Of a stretch of DNA of 64,000 nucleotides, positions 1-8,467 are shown piece after piece. This DNA comes from Pseudomonas putida (GTDB lineage Bacteria; Pseudomonadota; Gammaproteobacteria; Pseudomonadales; Pseudomonadaceae). Under the pieces are notes generated by a model, which did not search any database, had not been told where the DNA came from, and saw only the letters and a program-made list of their open reading frames with translations. The first letter of the stretch is position 1, and each line of letters begins with the position of its first letter. A program made the position numbers and the translations under genes. The stretch is from NCBI RefSeq assembly GCF_025905425.1, contig NZ_CP109603.1:5906501-5970500 (forward strand), written 5' to 3'.

Positions 1-73
1 ATTCGCAGACGGCGCCAGTGGCACCCTGGGCATAGGCGGCAAGCAGGCTGTTGATGAAGCTGGACATGCGCAT
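1..73 (-). CDS. Partial hypothetical protein (5' end only)
   Basis: The reading frame runs off the left edge and only the first 24 codons are visible (MRMSSFINSLLAAYAQGATG...). A good ribosome-binding site, AGGAG, lies 9 nt upstream of the first ATG, and a second in-frame ATG is at 67. The gene is divergent from azurin across a 190-bp spacer. Too little sequence is present to assign a family. It is called a gene because of the Shine-Dalgarno sequence and open frame only. Confidence 0.5.
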   Translation of the reverse strand, partial: MRMSSFINSLLAAYAQGATGAVCE

Positions 74-192
74 TTGGTATTGCTCCTAAATGAGAGGTTG
101 TCCCATCCTCCAATAAAAGGGCATGATGTGCCCTTAGATTGGTTGTATACAATCCATTGAACAATTCAACTGGCTGGCCACTTGACACCCCC

Positions 193-206
193 TTGACTCA
201 TATCAG
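193..206 (+). promoter_or_regulatory. ANR/FNR-type box upstream of azurin
   Basis: TTGAC-TCAT-ATCAG fits the TTGAT-N4-ATCAA consensus of the oxygen-sensing regulator ANR at 8 of 10 defined positions. It lies about 60 bp before the azurin start. Azurin is known to be under ANR control in P. aeruginosa, so activation at low oxygen is the likely role here. The transcription start was not located. Confidence 0.6.
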
Positions 207-265
207 CAAGGGGCTGAACGGTTTCAGGCAGTCTCGCAATTGATAAAACCCTGCCAAGGAGATTC

Positions 266-718
266 ATGATGTTTGCGAAAGCTGTAGCGGTATCCCTGCT
301 GACCCTCGCCAGCGCCTCTGTCTTCGCAGCCGAGTGCTCGGTGACTGTCGAATCGACGGACCAGATGTCCTATACCACCAAGGAATTCACCGTCGACAAG
401 AGCTGCAAGGAGTTCACCGTCAAATTGACCCACTCCGGCAACCTGCCGAAGAACGTCATGGGCCATAACCTGGTGATCAGCAAGACTGCCGACATGCAGG
501 GTATTGCCACCGAAGGCATGGGCCAGGGCATCGAGAAGGGCTATCTGAAAGAAGATAACGCCAACATCATTGCCCACACGGCGATGATCGGTGCACCTGA
601 GAAAGAAACCGAAGTGAAGTTCGACACCTCCAAGCTGGAAGCCGGTGGCGACTACAGCTTCTTCTGCACCTTCCCGGGCCACATCTCGATGATGAAAGGC
701 AAGGTTGTCGTCAAGTAA
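266..718 (+). CDS. azu: Azurin, periplasmic blue copper protein
   Basis: Small type-1 copper protein that shuttles electrons in the periplasm, for example to or from c-type cytochromes. Residues 1-21 form a Sec signal peptide ending VFA; the mature chain starts AECS and is about 129 residues, as usual for azurins. The copper ligands are all present: His67, Cys134, His139 and Met143 (mature numbers 46, 113, 118, 122), within [11 protein letters not shown], and a Cys24-Cys47 pair could form the conserved disulfide. AAGGAG ends 4 nt before the first ATG and 7 nt before the next one (269), so the true start may be 269. The gene is monocistronic, followed by a GGAGGGC-TTT-GCCCTCC hairpin and a REP pair, and is convergent with nadE. 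Confidence 0.96.
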   Translation: MMFAKAVAVSLLTLASASVFAAECSVTVESTDQMSYTTKEFTVDKSCKEFTVKLTHSGNLPKNVMGHNLVISKTADMQGIATEGMGQGIEKGYLKEDNANIIAHTAMIGAPEKETEVKFDTSKLEAGGDYSFFCTFPGHISMMKGKVVVK

Positions 719-733
719 TGACTTGAGGCAATA

Positions 734-750
734 GGAGGGCTTTGCCCTCC
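734..750. terminator. Hairpin after azurin
   Basis: Perfect inverted repeat GGAGGGC-TTT-GCCCTCC, 15 nt past the azurin stop codon. No U-run follows, so it may mainly protect the 3' end or act together with the adjacent REP pair between the two convergent genes. Confidence 0.5.
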
Positions 751-837
751 ATTCGCGGGGCAAGCTGGCTCCCACACAGGTTCCGTACTGAACTCAGACT
801 AGCGGGGTATCTGTGGGAGCGGGCTTGCCCCGCGAAG
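751..837. repeat. REP inverted pair (azu-nadE)
   Basis: Two P. putida-type REP units face each other, a diverged one at 751-780 and a consensus one at 811-837 (CTGTGGGAGCGGGCTTGCCC followed by CGCGAA). They fill the gap between the convergent ends of azu and nadE, a typical REP location. Confidence 0.9.
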
Positions 838-840
838 CTT

Positions 841-1668
841 TTAGGGGGCGAACGGCAGTTCGCGCTTGTGTTGGGTCTTGCGGTAGGTCGCGACGATGAT
901 GTCGAACGCCACCTGATCGACCGGCAGCCCATGCAGGAACGCATCGATCTGCTGGTAGGTCACCCCATGCGAAGCCTCGTCCGGTTTGCCCGGCTCCAGG
1001 TCTTCCAGGTCCGCAGTCGGTACTTTCTCCACCAGCGACTCCGGCGCACCAAAGCGGCGCGCAATCGCCCGTACCTGGTTCTTCACCAGCCCGCTCAGCG
1101 GTGCCAGGTCGCACGCGCCATCACCAAACTTGGTAAAGAAACCCATCACCGCTTCGGCCGCATGATCAGTGCCGATCACAAGGCCCGCACGGGCACCGGC
1201 AATGGTGTATTGGGCGACCATGCGGGTACGCGCCTTGACGTTGCCGACAACGAAATCCACCAGCGTCGGCGAGCCGTTCTTCAACTCCACCACTTCAGCT
1301 GCCAATGCCCTCACTGCCGGGGCGATATCCACAGTGTGCACTTCATCGGCCTTGATCACTTCAAGGCACGCCTGGGCGTCATGCTCGTCATGCTGCACCT
1401 GATAGGGCAAGCGTACGGCAATGAAGGTGTAGGCCTTATCGCCGGTTTCAGCGCGTAGCTCGTTGATCGCGCGCTGGGCAAGCAGGGCAGCGGTCAGTGA
1501 GTCGACGCCGCCGCTGATGCCCAATACCAGCGTCTTGAGCCGGGCATTGGCCAGGCAGCCCTTGATGAACGCCACACGCCGGGCCACTTCGTTGTCGAGC
1601 GCGGCGGCATCGGCGAACGGCGGCTGCACTTTGAGCGCTTGGGCAATCTCTCGCTGAACGGCTTGCAT
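841..1668 (-). CDS. nadE: NH3-dependent NAD+ synthetase
   Basis: Catalyses the last step of NAD synthesis: deamido-NAD + ATP + ammonia to NAD + AMP + PPi. The 275-residue chain has the ATP-pyrophosphatase P-loop SGGVDS at residues 52-57. It lacks the N-terminal nitrilase-type glutaminase domain of longer NadE proteins, so ammonia is the expected nitrogen donor. It starts 3 nt after the stop codon of pncB, giving a two-gene operon pncB-nadE that joins nicotinate salvage to NAD formation. Length and motif match the short bacterial family (E. coli NadE is 275 aa). Confidence 0.96.
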   Translation of the reverse strand: MQAVQREIAQALKVQPPFADAAALDNEVARRVAFIKGCLANARLKTLVLGISGGVDSLTAALLAQRAINELRAETGDKAYTFIAVRLPYQVQHDEHDAQACLEVIKADEVHTVDIAPAVRALAAEVVELKNGSPTLVDFVVGNVKARTRMVAQYTIAGARAGLVIGTDHAAEAVMGFFTKFGDGACDLAPLSGLVKNQVRAIARRFGAPESLVEKVPTADLEDLEPGKPDEASHGVTYQQIDAFLHGLPVDQVAFDIIVATYRKTQHKRELPFAP

Positions 1669-1671
1669 GGG

Positions 1672-2877
1672 TTACTCCTTGCTGGGGATTTTGAAAACGT
1701 GGCGCATGTAGGCAACGAAATTCTCGTCGCGGCATTGGGTCTTGGCCGCCTCGTCCGAGATCTTCGCCACCGGCGAGCCGTTGCAGTCGGTCATTTTAAG
1801 CACGATGTTCATCGGTGCCACACCCGGTATGTCGCAGGTCAGGTTGGTACCAATGCCGAAACTGACGTTGATGCGACCGCGCAGAGCGCGGAAGATTTCC
1901 AGCGAGCGGGTCAGGTTGAGGCCGTCGGAAAACACCAGGGTCTTGGTCATCGGGTCGATGCCCAGCTTCTGATAATGGACGATGGCTTTTTCCGCCCAGG
2001 CCACCGGCTCGCCCGAGTCGTGGCGCAGGCCGTCGAAGAGCTTGGCGAAGTACAGGTCGAAATCGTTGAGGAAGGCGTCCATGGTGATGCAGTCGGTCAG
2101 GGCGATGCCCAGCAGGCCGCGGTACTCGCGTACCCAGCAGTCCAGCGCGGCGCTCTGGCTGTCGATCAACCGCGGGCCGAGCTGTTGGTGGGCCATGATC
2201 CATTCGTGGGCCATGGTGCCCAGCGGCTTGATATCCAGTTTCCATGCCAGGTCGACGTTGCTGGTGCCAACGAAACGGGCCGGGAAGTCATCGCGCAGTA
2301 CCCGTACCACCTCTTCCTGCACACGGCTGGAAAAACGCCGGCGGGTACCGAAGTCGGCCACCTGCAGGTCGGCCAGCTCGTCGTCACTGGCATGGGCGCG
2401 CAACCAATCGAACTTGCGGTACAGCTGGTCACGGGCTTCAGCCAGGCGCATGTGCGGGTGCAGGTGACGGTTGCGCACTTCGCTGATGATGGCCAGCAAG
2501 GGCACTTCGAAGAGGATCACGTGCAGCCAAGGGCCACGCAGGCGCAGAAACAGTTGATCGTGTTCGATACCGATGTGCACGTAGCGCAGGTTGAAGCGGA
2601 ACAGGCGCAAAAACCGCAGGAAGTCGGGCTTGAGGAAGCTGATGCGTTCTAGAAAGGCCAGTTGGCCCTCATCCAGGGTCAGCTCGCTGAGCAGTTCGAG
2701 CTGGTTGCGAATCTCGCCGAGGTACGGGCGCAGGTCTTCGCCGTTGCGGCAGCGGAACTCCCATTCCACGTCGGCGTCCGGGTAGTTGTGCAGCACGCCC
2801 TGCATCATGGTGAGTTTGTAGAAGTCGGTGTCGAGCAGGTTGTGCACGATGCGCTCGGCGAATGCGCTTTCGCTCAT
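1672..2877 (-). CDS. pncB: Nicotinate phosphoribosyltransferase
   Basis: First committed enzyme of the Preiss-Handler route: nicotinate + PRPP (with ATP) to nicotinate mononucleotide. The 401-residue protein shows family hallmarks: the N-terminal [13 protein letters not shown] segment, DFGTRRR at 175-181, and GTMAHEW at 220-226 with His224, the counterpart of the histidine phosphorylated in the Salmonella and E. coli enzymes. It lies directly upstream of nadE on the same strand and is probably co-transcribed with it. The start at 2877 gives the normal family length. Confidence 0.96.
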   Translation of the reverse strand: MSESAFAERIVHNLLDTDFYKLTMMQGVLHNYPDADVEWEFRCRNGEDLRPYLGEIRNQLELLSELTLDEGQLAFLERISFLKPDFLRFLRLFRFNLRYVHIGIEHDQLFLRLRGPWLHVILFEVPLLAIISEVRNRHLHPHMRLAEARDQLYRKFDWLRAHASDDELADLQVADFGTRRRFSSRVQEEVVRVLRDDFPARFVGTSNVDLAWKLDIKPLGTMAHEWIMAHQQLGPRLIDSQSAALDCWVREYRGLLGIALTDCITMDAFLNDFDLYFAKLFDGLRHDSGEPVAWAEKAIVHYQKLGIDPMTKTLVFSDGLNLTRSLEIFRALRGRINVSFGIGTNLTCDIPGVAPMNIVLKMTDCNGSPVAKISDEAAKTQCRDENFVAYMRHVFKIPSKE

Positions 2878-3343
2878 CAGGGGGCTCCAAAGCGGCGAAT
2901 GGCGGCCATTGTGCCAGTCTTTTGCAATTTCATGTTTCTGTGCGGCCCATTCGCGGGCAAGCCCGCTCCCAGGCTGGGCATCGAGAATGCCAAAACAGGT
3001 TTTTTTCCGTGCACCAGCTAGCCTTCAAACGGTGCTGCCTGTAGCAGTCGCGCACCAGCGGTGTGCACTTCGGTGACGTCGGCTGTTACAGGGCGGTTGC
3101 ACGTAAACACTTGCCAGGGTTGCAATGATGGCACTTAACGGTTGCTCCTTGTCTGTACGAGTGGTGGCGCCTGCCGCAGGGCAGACGGTTGCACGCTCAA
3201 TAAAGAAAAGGCCGTCGGTCGCCTGCCGGCTACCTTCACAGTGTGTTTTCCCGGAATACAAAACCAATGGCACGGCCCTTGCTCAGAGCACAGGGTTGAG
3301 AAGTTGTAGTGCCAACCAAAAAAAACTCTAGGAGCACCACCTC
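2878..3343. other. 466-bp intergenic region upstream of livK
   Basis: Spacer between divergent pncB and livK. It contains a single REP unit at 2947-2972 and several short GC-rich inverted repeats (for example around 3165-3235). Just before livK there is an A-rich tract at 3318-3325, 4 nt before the Shine-Dalgarno AGGAG at 3330-3334. An open frame of about 80 codons on the minus strand (3025-3273) has no recognisable family features and I do not call it a gene. The livK promoter should lie here but I could not place it with confidence. Confidence 0.6.
2947..2972. repeat. Single REP unit
   Basis: One REP copy (CCATTCGCGGGCAAGCCCGC plus TCCCA) without an inverted partner nearby, in the pncB-livK spacer. 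Confidence 0.8.
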
Positions 3344-4480
3344 ATGTCGCAGACGTTTTACAAGAAAGGTTTCCTGGCTCTGGCCGTAGCTACAGCACTG
3401 GGTGTTTCTTCGTATGTTCAGGCCGACATCAAGATCGGCGTCGCAGGCCCGATGACCGGTGCCAACGCAGCGTTTGGCGAGCAGTACATGAAAGGTGCCC
3501 AGGCGGCAGCCGACAAGATTAACGCCGAAGGCGGGGTCAACGGCGAGAAGATCGTCCTGGTAAAAGGCGATGACGCCTGCGAACCCAAGCAGGCCGTGGC
3601 CGTGGCCAACCGCCTGGCCGATCAGGACAAGGTCGTCGGTGTGGTGGGGCACTTCTGTTCTTCCAACACCATCCCGGCGTCCGAGGTGTATGACGAAGCG
3701 GGCATCATCGCCATTACCCCCGGTTCGACCAACCCACAGGTGACCGAGCGCGGGCTCAGCGGCATGTTCCGCATGTGCGGCCGTGACGACCAGCAAGGCA
3801 TCGTTGCCGGTGACTACATCGTCGATGTGCTCAAGGGCAAGAAGGTTGCCGTGCTGCACGACAAGGACACCTACGGCCAAGGCCTGGCCGATGCCACCAA
3901 GGCGCAGCTGGAGAAGCGCGGCGTCAAGCCTGTGCTGTACGAGGGCCTGACCCGCGGCGAGAAAGACTTCAGCGCTGTGGTCACCAAGATCCGTTCCACC
4001 GGCGCCGATGTGGTCTATTTCGGTGGCCTGCACCCCGAAGCCGGCCCGCTGGTACGCCAACTGCGCGAACAAGGCCTGAAGGACGTCAAGTTCATGTCCG
4101 ATGACGGCATCGTCACCGATGAGCTGGTCTCCACGGCTGGTGGCCCGCAGTACGTCGATGGCGTCTACATGACCTTCGGCGCCGACCCACGCCTGTTGCC
4201 CGACAGCAAGGCCGTCGTGGAAGAGTTCCGCAAGAACGGTACCGAGCCTGAAGGCTACACCCTGTACGCCTATGCCTCGCTGCAGGCACTTGCCGCCGCA
4301 TTCAACGGCGCCAAGTCGAACAAAGGCGAGGACGCCGCCAAGTGGCTCAAGGCCAACCCGGTCAAGACCGTCATGGGCGAGAAAAAGTGGGACAGCAAGG
4401 GCGACCTGACCGTGTCCGACTACGTGGTCTACCAGTGGGACAAGGACGGCAAGTACCACCAGCTGGATAAACAAAAATAA
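3344..4480 (+). CDS. livK: Branched-chain amino acid ABC transporter, substrate-binding protein (LivK/BraC)
   Basis: Periplasmic receptor that captures Leu, Ile, Val (and in Pseudomonas BraC also Ala/Thr) and delivers them to LivHMGF. The 378-residue precursor has a signal peptide of about 27 residues ending YVQA, then DIKIGVAGPMTG, the start of the Leu/Ile/Val-binding fold (type I periplasmic binding protein). Two mature cysteines near residues 80 and 104 and another in FRMCGRD are in usual family positions. AGGAG lies 9 nt before the ATG. It is the first gene of a five-gene operon, set apart from livH by 154 nt with a strong stem-loop, an arrangement often seen where the binding protein is made in excess. 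Confidence 0.94.
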   Translation: MSQTFYKKGFLALAVATALGVSSYVQADIKIGVAGPMTGANAAFGEQYMKGAQAAADKINAEGGVNGEKIVLVKGDDACEPKQAVAVANRLADQDKVVGVVGHFCSSNTIPASEVYDEAGIIAITPGSTNPQVTERGLSGMFRMCGRDDQQGIVAGDYIVDVLKGKKVAVLHDKDTYGQGLADATKAQLEKRGVKPVLYEGLTRGEKDFSAVVTKIRSTGADVVYFGGLHPEAGPLVRQLREQGLKDVKFMSDDGIVTDELVSTAGGPQYVDGVYMTFGADPRLLPDSKAVVEEFRKNGTEPEGYTLYAYASLQALAAAFNGAKSNKGEDAAKWLKANPVKTVMGEKKWDSKGDLTVSDYVVYQWDKDGKYHQLDKQK

Positions 4481-4492
4481 TAACGGCAGCCA

Positions 4493-4512
4493 GCCCGGGC
4501 ACGCGCCCGGGC
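4493..4512 (+). terminator. Stem-loop between livK and livH
   Basis: GCCCGGGC-ACGC-GCCCGGGC, a perfect 8-bp stem, 12 nt after livK. There is no U-run, so it may be a partial terminator or a 3' stabilising structure that leaves more livK than livHMGF message. That role is inferred from position. Confidence 0.6.
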
Positions 4513-4611
4513 CAATGCCCCTGCGGTACCTGTCTTTATTCGGAGATCTGCACAGTTCTGCGCTGCGAGGGCCGCTTCATCCGGGACCTGCCGTGGTCGG
4601 CACTTGTGCAG

Positions 4612-4627
4612 TCTCACTCAGGTGAGA
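4612..4627 (+). promoter_or_regulatory. Hairpin overlapping the livH ribosome-binding site
   Basis: TCTCAC-TCAG-GTGAGA forms a 6-bp stem whose 3' arm contains the livH Shine-Dalgarno (AGGTGAG), 7 nt before the ATG at 4635. When folded it would hide the site and lower livH translation relative to livK. This is a structural inference from sequence only. Confidence 0.45.
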
Positions 4628-4634
4628 TTGCGTT

Positions 4635-5549
4635 ATGGATGGTATTTTCCTGCAGCAGCTGGTCAACGGCCTGACCCTCGGGTCGGTCTATGGCCTGATC
4701 GCCATCGGCTACACAATGGTCTATGGCATTATCGGCATGATCAACTTCGCGCACGGCGAGGTGTATATGATTTCCGCGTACCTCGCGGCAATCAGCCTGG
4801 CATTGCTGGCCTATTTCGGCGTCGAGTCGTTCCCGCTACTGATGCTGGGCACACTGTTGTTCACCGTCGTCGTCACGGGCGTTTATGGCTTCACCATCGA
4901 ACGCATCGCCTACAAGCCCCTGCGCAACTCCACCCGGCTGGCACCGCTGATCAGTGCCATCGGCATTTCGTTGATCCTGCAAAACTACGCACAGATCAGC
5001 CAGGGCGCTCGCCAGCAAGGCGTGCCGACCCTGCTTGAAGGCGCCATGCGGGTAGAGGTGGGCACAGGCTTCGTGCAACTGACCTACACCAAGATCTTTA
5101 TCCTGATTGCCGCGTTCGTCGGCATGGGCCTGCTCACCTACGTGATCAAGTACACCAAGCTCGGCCGCATGTGCCGCGCCACGCAGCAGGACCGCAAGAT
5201 GGCCTCGATCCTGGGCATCAACACCGACCGGGTGATTTCCTACGTGTTCGTCATCGGTGCGGTAATGGCCGCCCTGGCCGGCGTGCTGATCACCATGAAC
5301 TACGGCACCTTCGACTTCTATGCCGGCTTCATCATCGGCATCAAGGCGTTCACGGCGGCCGTACTGGGCGGCATCGGCTCGCTACCGGGGGCCATGCTCG
5401 GCGGCATCATCCTGGGCATCTCCGAGTCGCTGTTCTCTGGCCTGATCAACTCCGACTACAAGGACGTGTTCAGCTTCTCGCTGCTGGTGATGATCCTCAT
5501 CTTCCGTCCCCAAGGCCTGTTGGGTCGCCCGCTCGTGGCTAAGGTGTGA
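4635..5549 (+). CDS. livH: Branched-chain amino acid ABC transporter permease LivH/BraD
   Basis: Inner-membrane permease that pairs with LivM to form the channel of the Leu/Ile/Val importer. The 304 residues carry about eight hydrophobic segments and family signatures near the start (NGLTLGSVYGLIAIGYTMVYG, then INFAHGEVYM) and the cytoplasmic coupling motif around GRMCRATQQDRKMASILGI. Length matches BraD. The ribosome-binding site AGGTGAGA lies in a small hairpin. livM begins within or right after its stop codon, so the two are translationally coupled. Confidence 0.94.
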   Translation: MDGIFLQQLVNGLTLGSVYGLIAIGYTMVYGIIGMINFAHGEVYMISAYLAAISLALLAYFGVESFPLLMLGTLLFTVVVTGVYGFTIERIAYKPLRNSTRLAPLISAIGISLILQNYAQISQGARQQGVPTLLEGAMRVEVGTGFVQLTYTKIFILIAAFVGMGLLTYVIKYTKLGRMCRATQQDRKMASILGINTDRVISYVFVIGAVMAALAGVLITMNYGTFDFYAGFIIGIKAFTAAVLGGIGSLPGAMLGGIILGISESLFSGLINSDYKDVFSFSLLVMILIFRPQGLLGRPLVAKV

Positions 5550-5551
5550 AC

Positions 5552-6853
5552 ATGTCCACTGCCAAAACTGCCCCTGTTTCCGAAACCACCGGTTTCGACC
5601 TCAAACGCAGCCTGCTGGAGACCTTAGTCGCCGGCCTGCTGGCGCTTATTGTCTTTGGCCCTGTCGTCGGCGTGGTGCTCGACGGCTACACCTTCAATGC
5701 CGAACCCCGCCGTGTGGCCTGGCTGGTCGGCGGCGTGATGGTCGGGCGCTTCCTGCTCAGTTTGTACCTGCAGACGGGCGTCGGGCGCCGCATGCTCCAG
5801 GGCTTCGACAGCGGTGGCTCGGGCGTGCATGTCAACGCACCGAACTACAAGTCGCGCCTGCGCTACATCATCCCGGCGCTGATCGTGATCGCCATCGTGT
5901 TCCCGATCTTTGCCAACAAGTACCTGCTGACCGTGGTCATCCTCGGCCTGATCTACGTATTGCTGGGCCTTGGCCTGAACATCGTGGTCGGCCTGGCGGG
6001 GCTGCTCGACCTGGGTTACGTGGCGTTCTACGCCATCGGTGCCTACGGCCTGGCGCTGGGCTACCAGTACCTGGGCCTGGGCTTCTGGAGCGTGCTGCCA
6101 CTGGCGGCCATCGCCGCAGCGCTGGCGGGGTGCATACTCGGCTTCCCGGTGTTACGCATGCACGGTGACTACTTGGCGATCGTGACCCTGGGCTTTGGCG
6201 AGATCATCCGTCTGATATTGAACAACTGGTTGTCGTTCACCGGCGGGCCGAACGGCATGCCGGCGCCGTCGCCAACCTTTTTCGGCTTGGAGTTCGGCCG
6301 TCGGGCCAAGGACGGCGGGGTGCCGATCCACGAGTTCTTCGGCTTCGATTACAACGCCAACCTGAAGTTCGTGTTCATCTACGCCGTGCTGTTCCTGGTG
6401 GTGCTGGCAGTGCTGTACATCAAGCACCGGTTGACGCGCATGCCGGTCGGCCGCGCCTGGGAAGCGCTGCGCGAAGACGAAATCGCCTGCCGCTCGATGG
6501 GCCTGAACCACGTGCTGGTCAAGCTCTCGGCGTTCACCCTCGGGGCATCCACTGCGGGCCTTGCCGGTGTGTTCTTTGCCACTTACCAGGGCTTCGTCAA
6601 CCCGTCTTCATTCACCTTCTTCGAGTCGGCGTTGATCCTCGCCATTGTCGTACTGGGCGGCATGGGCTCGACCGTCGGTGTGGTGATCGCGGCATTCGTG
6701 CTGACTGTGGCGCCAGAGCTGCTGCGCAGCTTCTCCGAATACCGGGTGTTGCTGTTTGGCGTATTGATGGTGTTGATGATGATCTGGCGACCGCGTGGGC
6801 TGATCCGCATCAGCCGTACCGGTGTGGTCCCGCGTAAAGGAGTGGCGCCATGA
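5552..6853 (+). CDS. livM: Branched-chain amino acid ABC transporter permease LivM/BraE
   Basis: Second inner-membrane permease of the importer. About 433 residues: an N-terminal extension with extra membrane segments typical of LivM/BraE, then the conserved permease core (LLDLGYVAFYAIGAYG; GDYLAIVTLGFGEIIRL; GRAWEALREDEIACRSMG as the ATPase-coupling loop). The start chosen is ATG 5552; an in-frame GTG at 5546 overlapping the livH stop codon would add two residues. The last codons overlap livG by 4 nt (ATGA). Confidence 0.93.
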   Translation: MSTAKTAPVSETTGFDLKRSLLETLVAGLLALIVFGPVVGVVLDGYTFNAEPRRVAWLVGGVMVGRFLLSLYLQTGVGRRMLQGFDSGGSGVHVNAPNYKSRLRYIIPALIVIAIVFPIFANKYLLTVVILGLIYVLLGLGLNIVVGLAGLLDLGYVAFYAIGAYGLALGYQYLGLGFWSVLPLAAIAAALAGCILGFPVLRMHGDYLAIVTLGFGEIIRLILNNWLSFTGGPNGMPAPSPTFFGLEFGRRAKDGGVPIHEFFGFDYNANLKFVFIYAVLFLVVLAVLYIKHRLTRMPVGRAWEALREDEIACRSMGLNHVLVKLSAFTLGASTAGLAGVFFATYQGFVNPSSFTFFESALILAIVVLGGMGSTVGVVIAAFVLTVAPELLRSFSEYRVLLFGVLMVLMMIWRPRGLIRISRTGVVPRKGVAP

Positions 6854-7725
6854 GCGACGATATCATTCTGTCGGTCGACAACCTGATGATGCAGTTTGGC
6901 GGCATCAAGGCGCTGAGCGACGTGAGCCTCAAGGTCCGGCGCAACCAGATCTTCGCGCTGATCGGCCCCAACGGTGCTGGCAAGACCACGGTGTTCAACT
7001 GCCTGACCGGTTTCTACAAGGCCAGCGGTGGGCGTATTGAGCTGAACGTGCGCGGCAGCCAGACCAACGTCATCCAGTTGCTCGGCGAGCGCTTCCAGCC
7101 GGCGGACTTTGTTTCGCCTGCCCGCTTTGCCAACCGCCTGTACTACAAGATGTTCGGCGGCACCCACCTGGTCAACCGCGCGGGGCTTGCCCGAACCTTC
7201 CAGAACATTCGCCTGTTCAAGGAAATGTCGGTAGTGGAGAACCTGCTGGTGGCCCAGCACATGTGGGTCAACCGCAACCTGCTGGCCGGGGTGCTCAACA
7301 CCAAGGCCTACCGCAAGGCCGAGAGCGATGCGCTGGACCATGCGTTCTACTGGCTGGAGGTGGTCGACCTGGTCGACTGCGCCAACCGCCTGGCCGGTGA
7401 GTTGTCTTACGGCCAGCAGCGTCGCCTGGAGATTGCCCGGGCCATGTGCACGCGGCCTAAGATCATCTGCCTGGACGAACCGGCCGCCGGCCTCAACCCG
7501 CAGGAAACCGAGGCCCTGAGTGGCATGATCCGCGTGCTGCGTGACGAGCACGACATCACCGTGGTGCTGATCGAACACGACATGGGCATGGTCATGAGCA
7601 TCTCCGACCATATCGTCGTGCTCGACCATGGCAACGTGATCGCCGAAGGCGCGCCACAGGAAATCCGCAACAACCCGACGGTGATTGCCGCCTACCTGGG
7701 TGCAGACGAAGAGGAACTGGTATGA
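6850..7725 (+). CDS. livG: Branched-chain amino acid ABC transporter ATPase LivG/BraF
   Basis: One of two nucleotide-binding subunits that power Leu/Ile/Val uptake. 291 residues with Walker A GPNGAGKTT at 39-47, the ABC signature LSYGQQRRLEIARAM, Walker B IICLDEP, and the H-loop IEHDMGMVM. The insertion between Walker A and the signature (residues about 60-110, including GLARTFQNIRLF) is typical of LivG rather than LivF. It overlaps livM and livF by 4 nt each, so translation is likely coupled. Confidence 0.95.
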   Translation: MSDDIILSVDNLMMQFGGIKALSDVSLKVRRNQIFALIGPNGAGKTTVFNCLTGFYKASGGRIELNVRGSQTNVIQLLGERFQPADFVSPARFANRLYYKMFGGTHLVNRAGLARTFQNIRLFKEMSVVENLLVAQHMWVNRNLLAGVLNTKAYRKAESDALDHAFYWLEVVDLVDCANRLAGELSYGQQRRLEIARAMCTRPKIICLDEPAAGLNPQETEALSGMIRVLRDEHDITVVLIEHDMGMVMSISDHIVVLDHGNVIAEGAPQEIRNNPTVIAAYLGADEEELV

Positions 7726-8438
7726 GTGCACCCATTCTCGAACTGAAAGACCTGGATGTGTTCTACGGGCCGATCCAGGCCCTGAAGAAGGTGTCGATGC
7801 ACATCAACGAGGGCGAGACGGTGAGCCTGATCGGCGCCAACGGTGCCGGCAAGTCGACCCTGCTGATGTCGATTTTCGGCCAACCGCGCGCGTCGTCGGG
7901 GCACATCGTGTACCGCGGTACCGACATCACCCGCAAGTCCTCGCACTACATCGCCTCCAACGGTATCGCCCAGTCGCCGGAAGGGCGGCGGGTGTTCCCC
8001 GACATGACGGTCGAGGAAAACCTGATGATGGGCACCATCCCGATTGGCGACAAATATGCCAAGGAGGACATGGAGCGCATGTACGAGCTGTTCCCGCGGC
8101 TGAAGGAGCGGCGTACCCAGCGGGCGATGACCATGTCGGGCGGTGAGCAGCAGATGCTCGCCATCGCCCGTGCGCTGATGAGCCGACCGAAGTTGCTGCT
8201 GCTCGATGAGCCGTCACTGGGGTTGGCGCCGATCGTGGTCAAGCAGATCTTCTCGACCTTGCGTGAACTGGCCAAGACCGGGATGACCATTTTCCTGGTG
8301 GAGCAGAACGCCAACCATGCGCTGAAGCTGTCGGACCGTGCGTATGTGATGGTCAACGGGCAGATCCGCATGACCGGGACGGGGCAGGAGTTGTTGGTGA
8401 ACGAAGAAGTGCGCAGCGCTTATCTGGGCGGGCACTGA
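7722..8438 (+). CDS. livF: Branched-chain amino acid ABC transporter ATPase LivF/BraG
   Basis: Second ATPase subunit of the importer, 238 residues. Walker A GANGAGKST at 38-46, signature MSGGEQQMLAIARAL, Walker B LLLLDEPSLGLAP, and H-loop VEQNAN. The shorter length and the SPEGRRVFPDMTVEENL block are characteristic of LivF. It is the last gene of livKHMGF and is followed 10 nt later by a GGGGCTG...CAGCCCC hairpin. Confidence 0.95.
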   Translation: MSAPILELKDLDVFYGPIQALKKVSMHINEGETVSLIGANGAGKSTLLMSIFGQPRASSGHIVYRGTDITRKSSHYIASNGIAQSPEGRRVFPDMTVEENLMMGTIPIGDKYAKEDMERMYELFPRLKERRTQRAMTMSGGEQQMLAIARALMSRPKLLLLDEPSLGLAPIVVKQIFSTLRELAKTGMTIFLVEQNANHALKLSDRAYVMVNGQIRMTGTGQELLVNEEVRSAYLGGH

Positions 8439-8448
8439 GGTGTAATTC

Positions 8449-8467
8449 GGGGCTGCAAGTCAGCCCC
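8449..8467 (+). terminator. Hairpin after livF
   Basis: GGGGCTG-CAAGT-CAGCCCC, a 7-bp perfect stem just past the livF stop codon. It lacks a U-run, so termination here is plausible but not certain. Confidence 0.55.

Noticed and set aside
742..1458. 238-codon open frame on the plus strand
   Set aside because: It is an antisense shadow of nadE, whose motifs are clear on the minus strand; high GC makes such frames common.
1639..2652. 337-codon open frame on the plus strand
   Set aside because: Antisense shadow of pncB; no family features.
3025..3273. 82-codon minus-strand frame upstream of livK
   Set aside because: No ribosome-binding site, no family resemblance, and it overlaps the expected livK promoter region.
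3236..4474. 412-codon minus-strand frame opposite livK
   Set aside because: Shadow frame; livK has a signal peptide, ribosome-binding site and family motifs.
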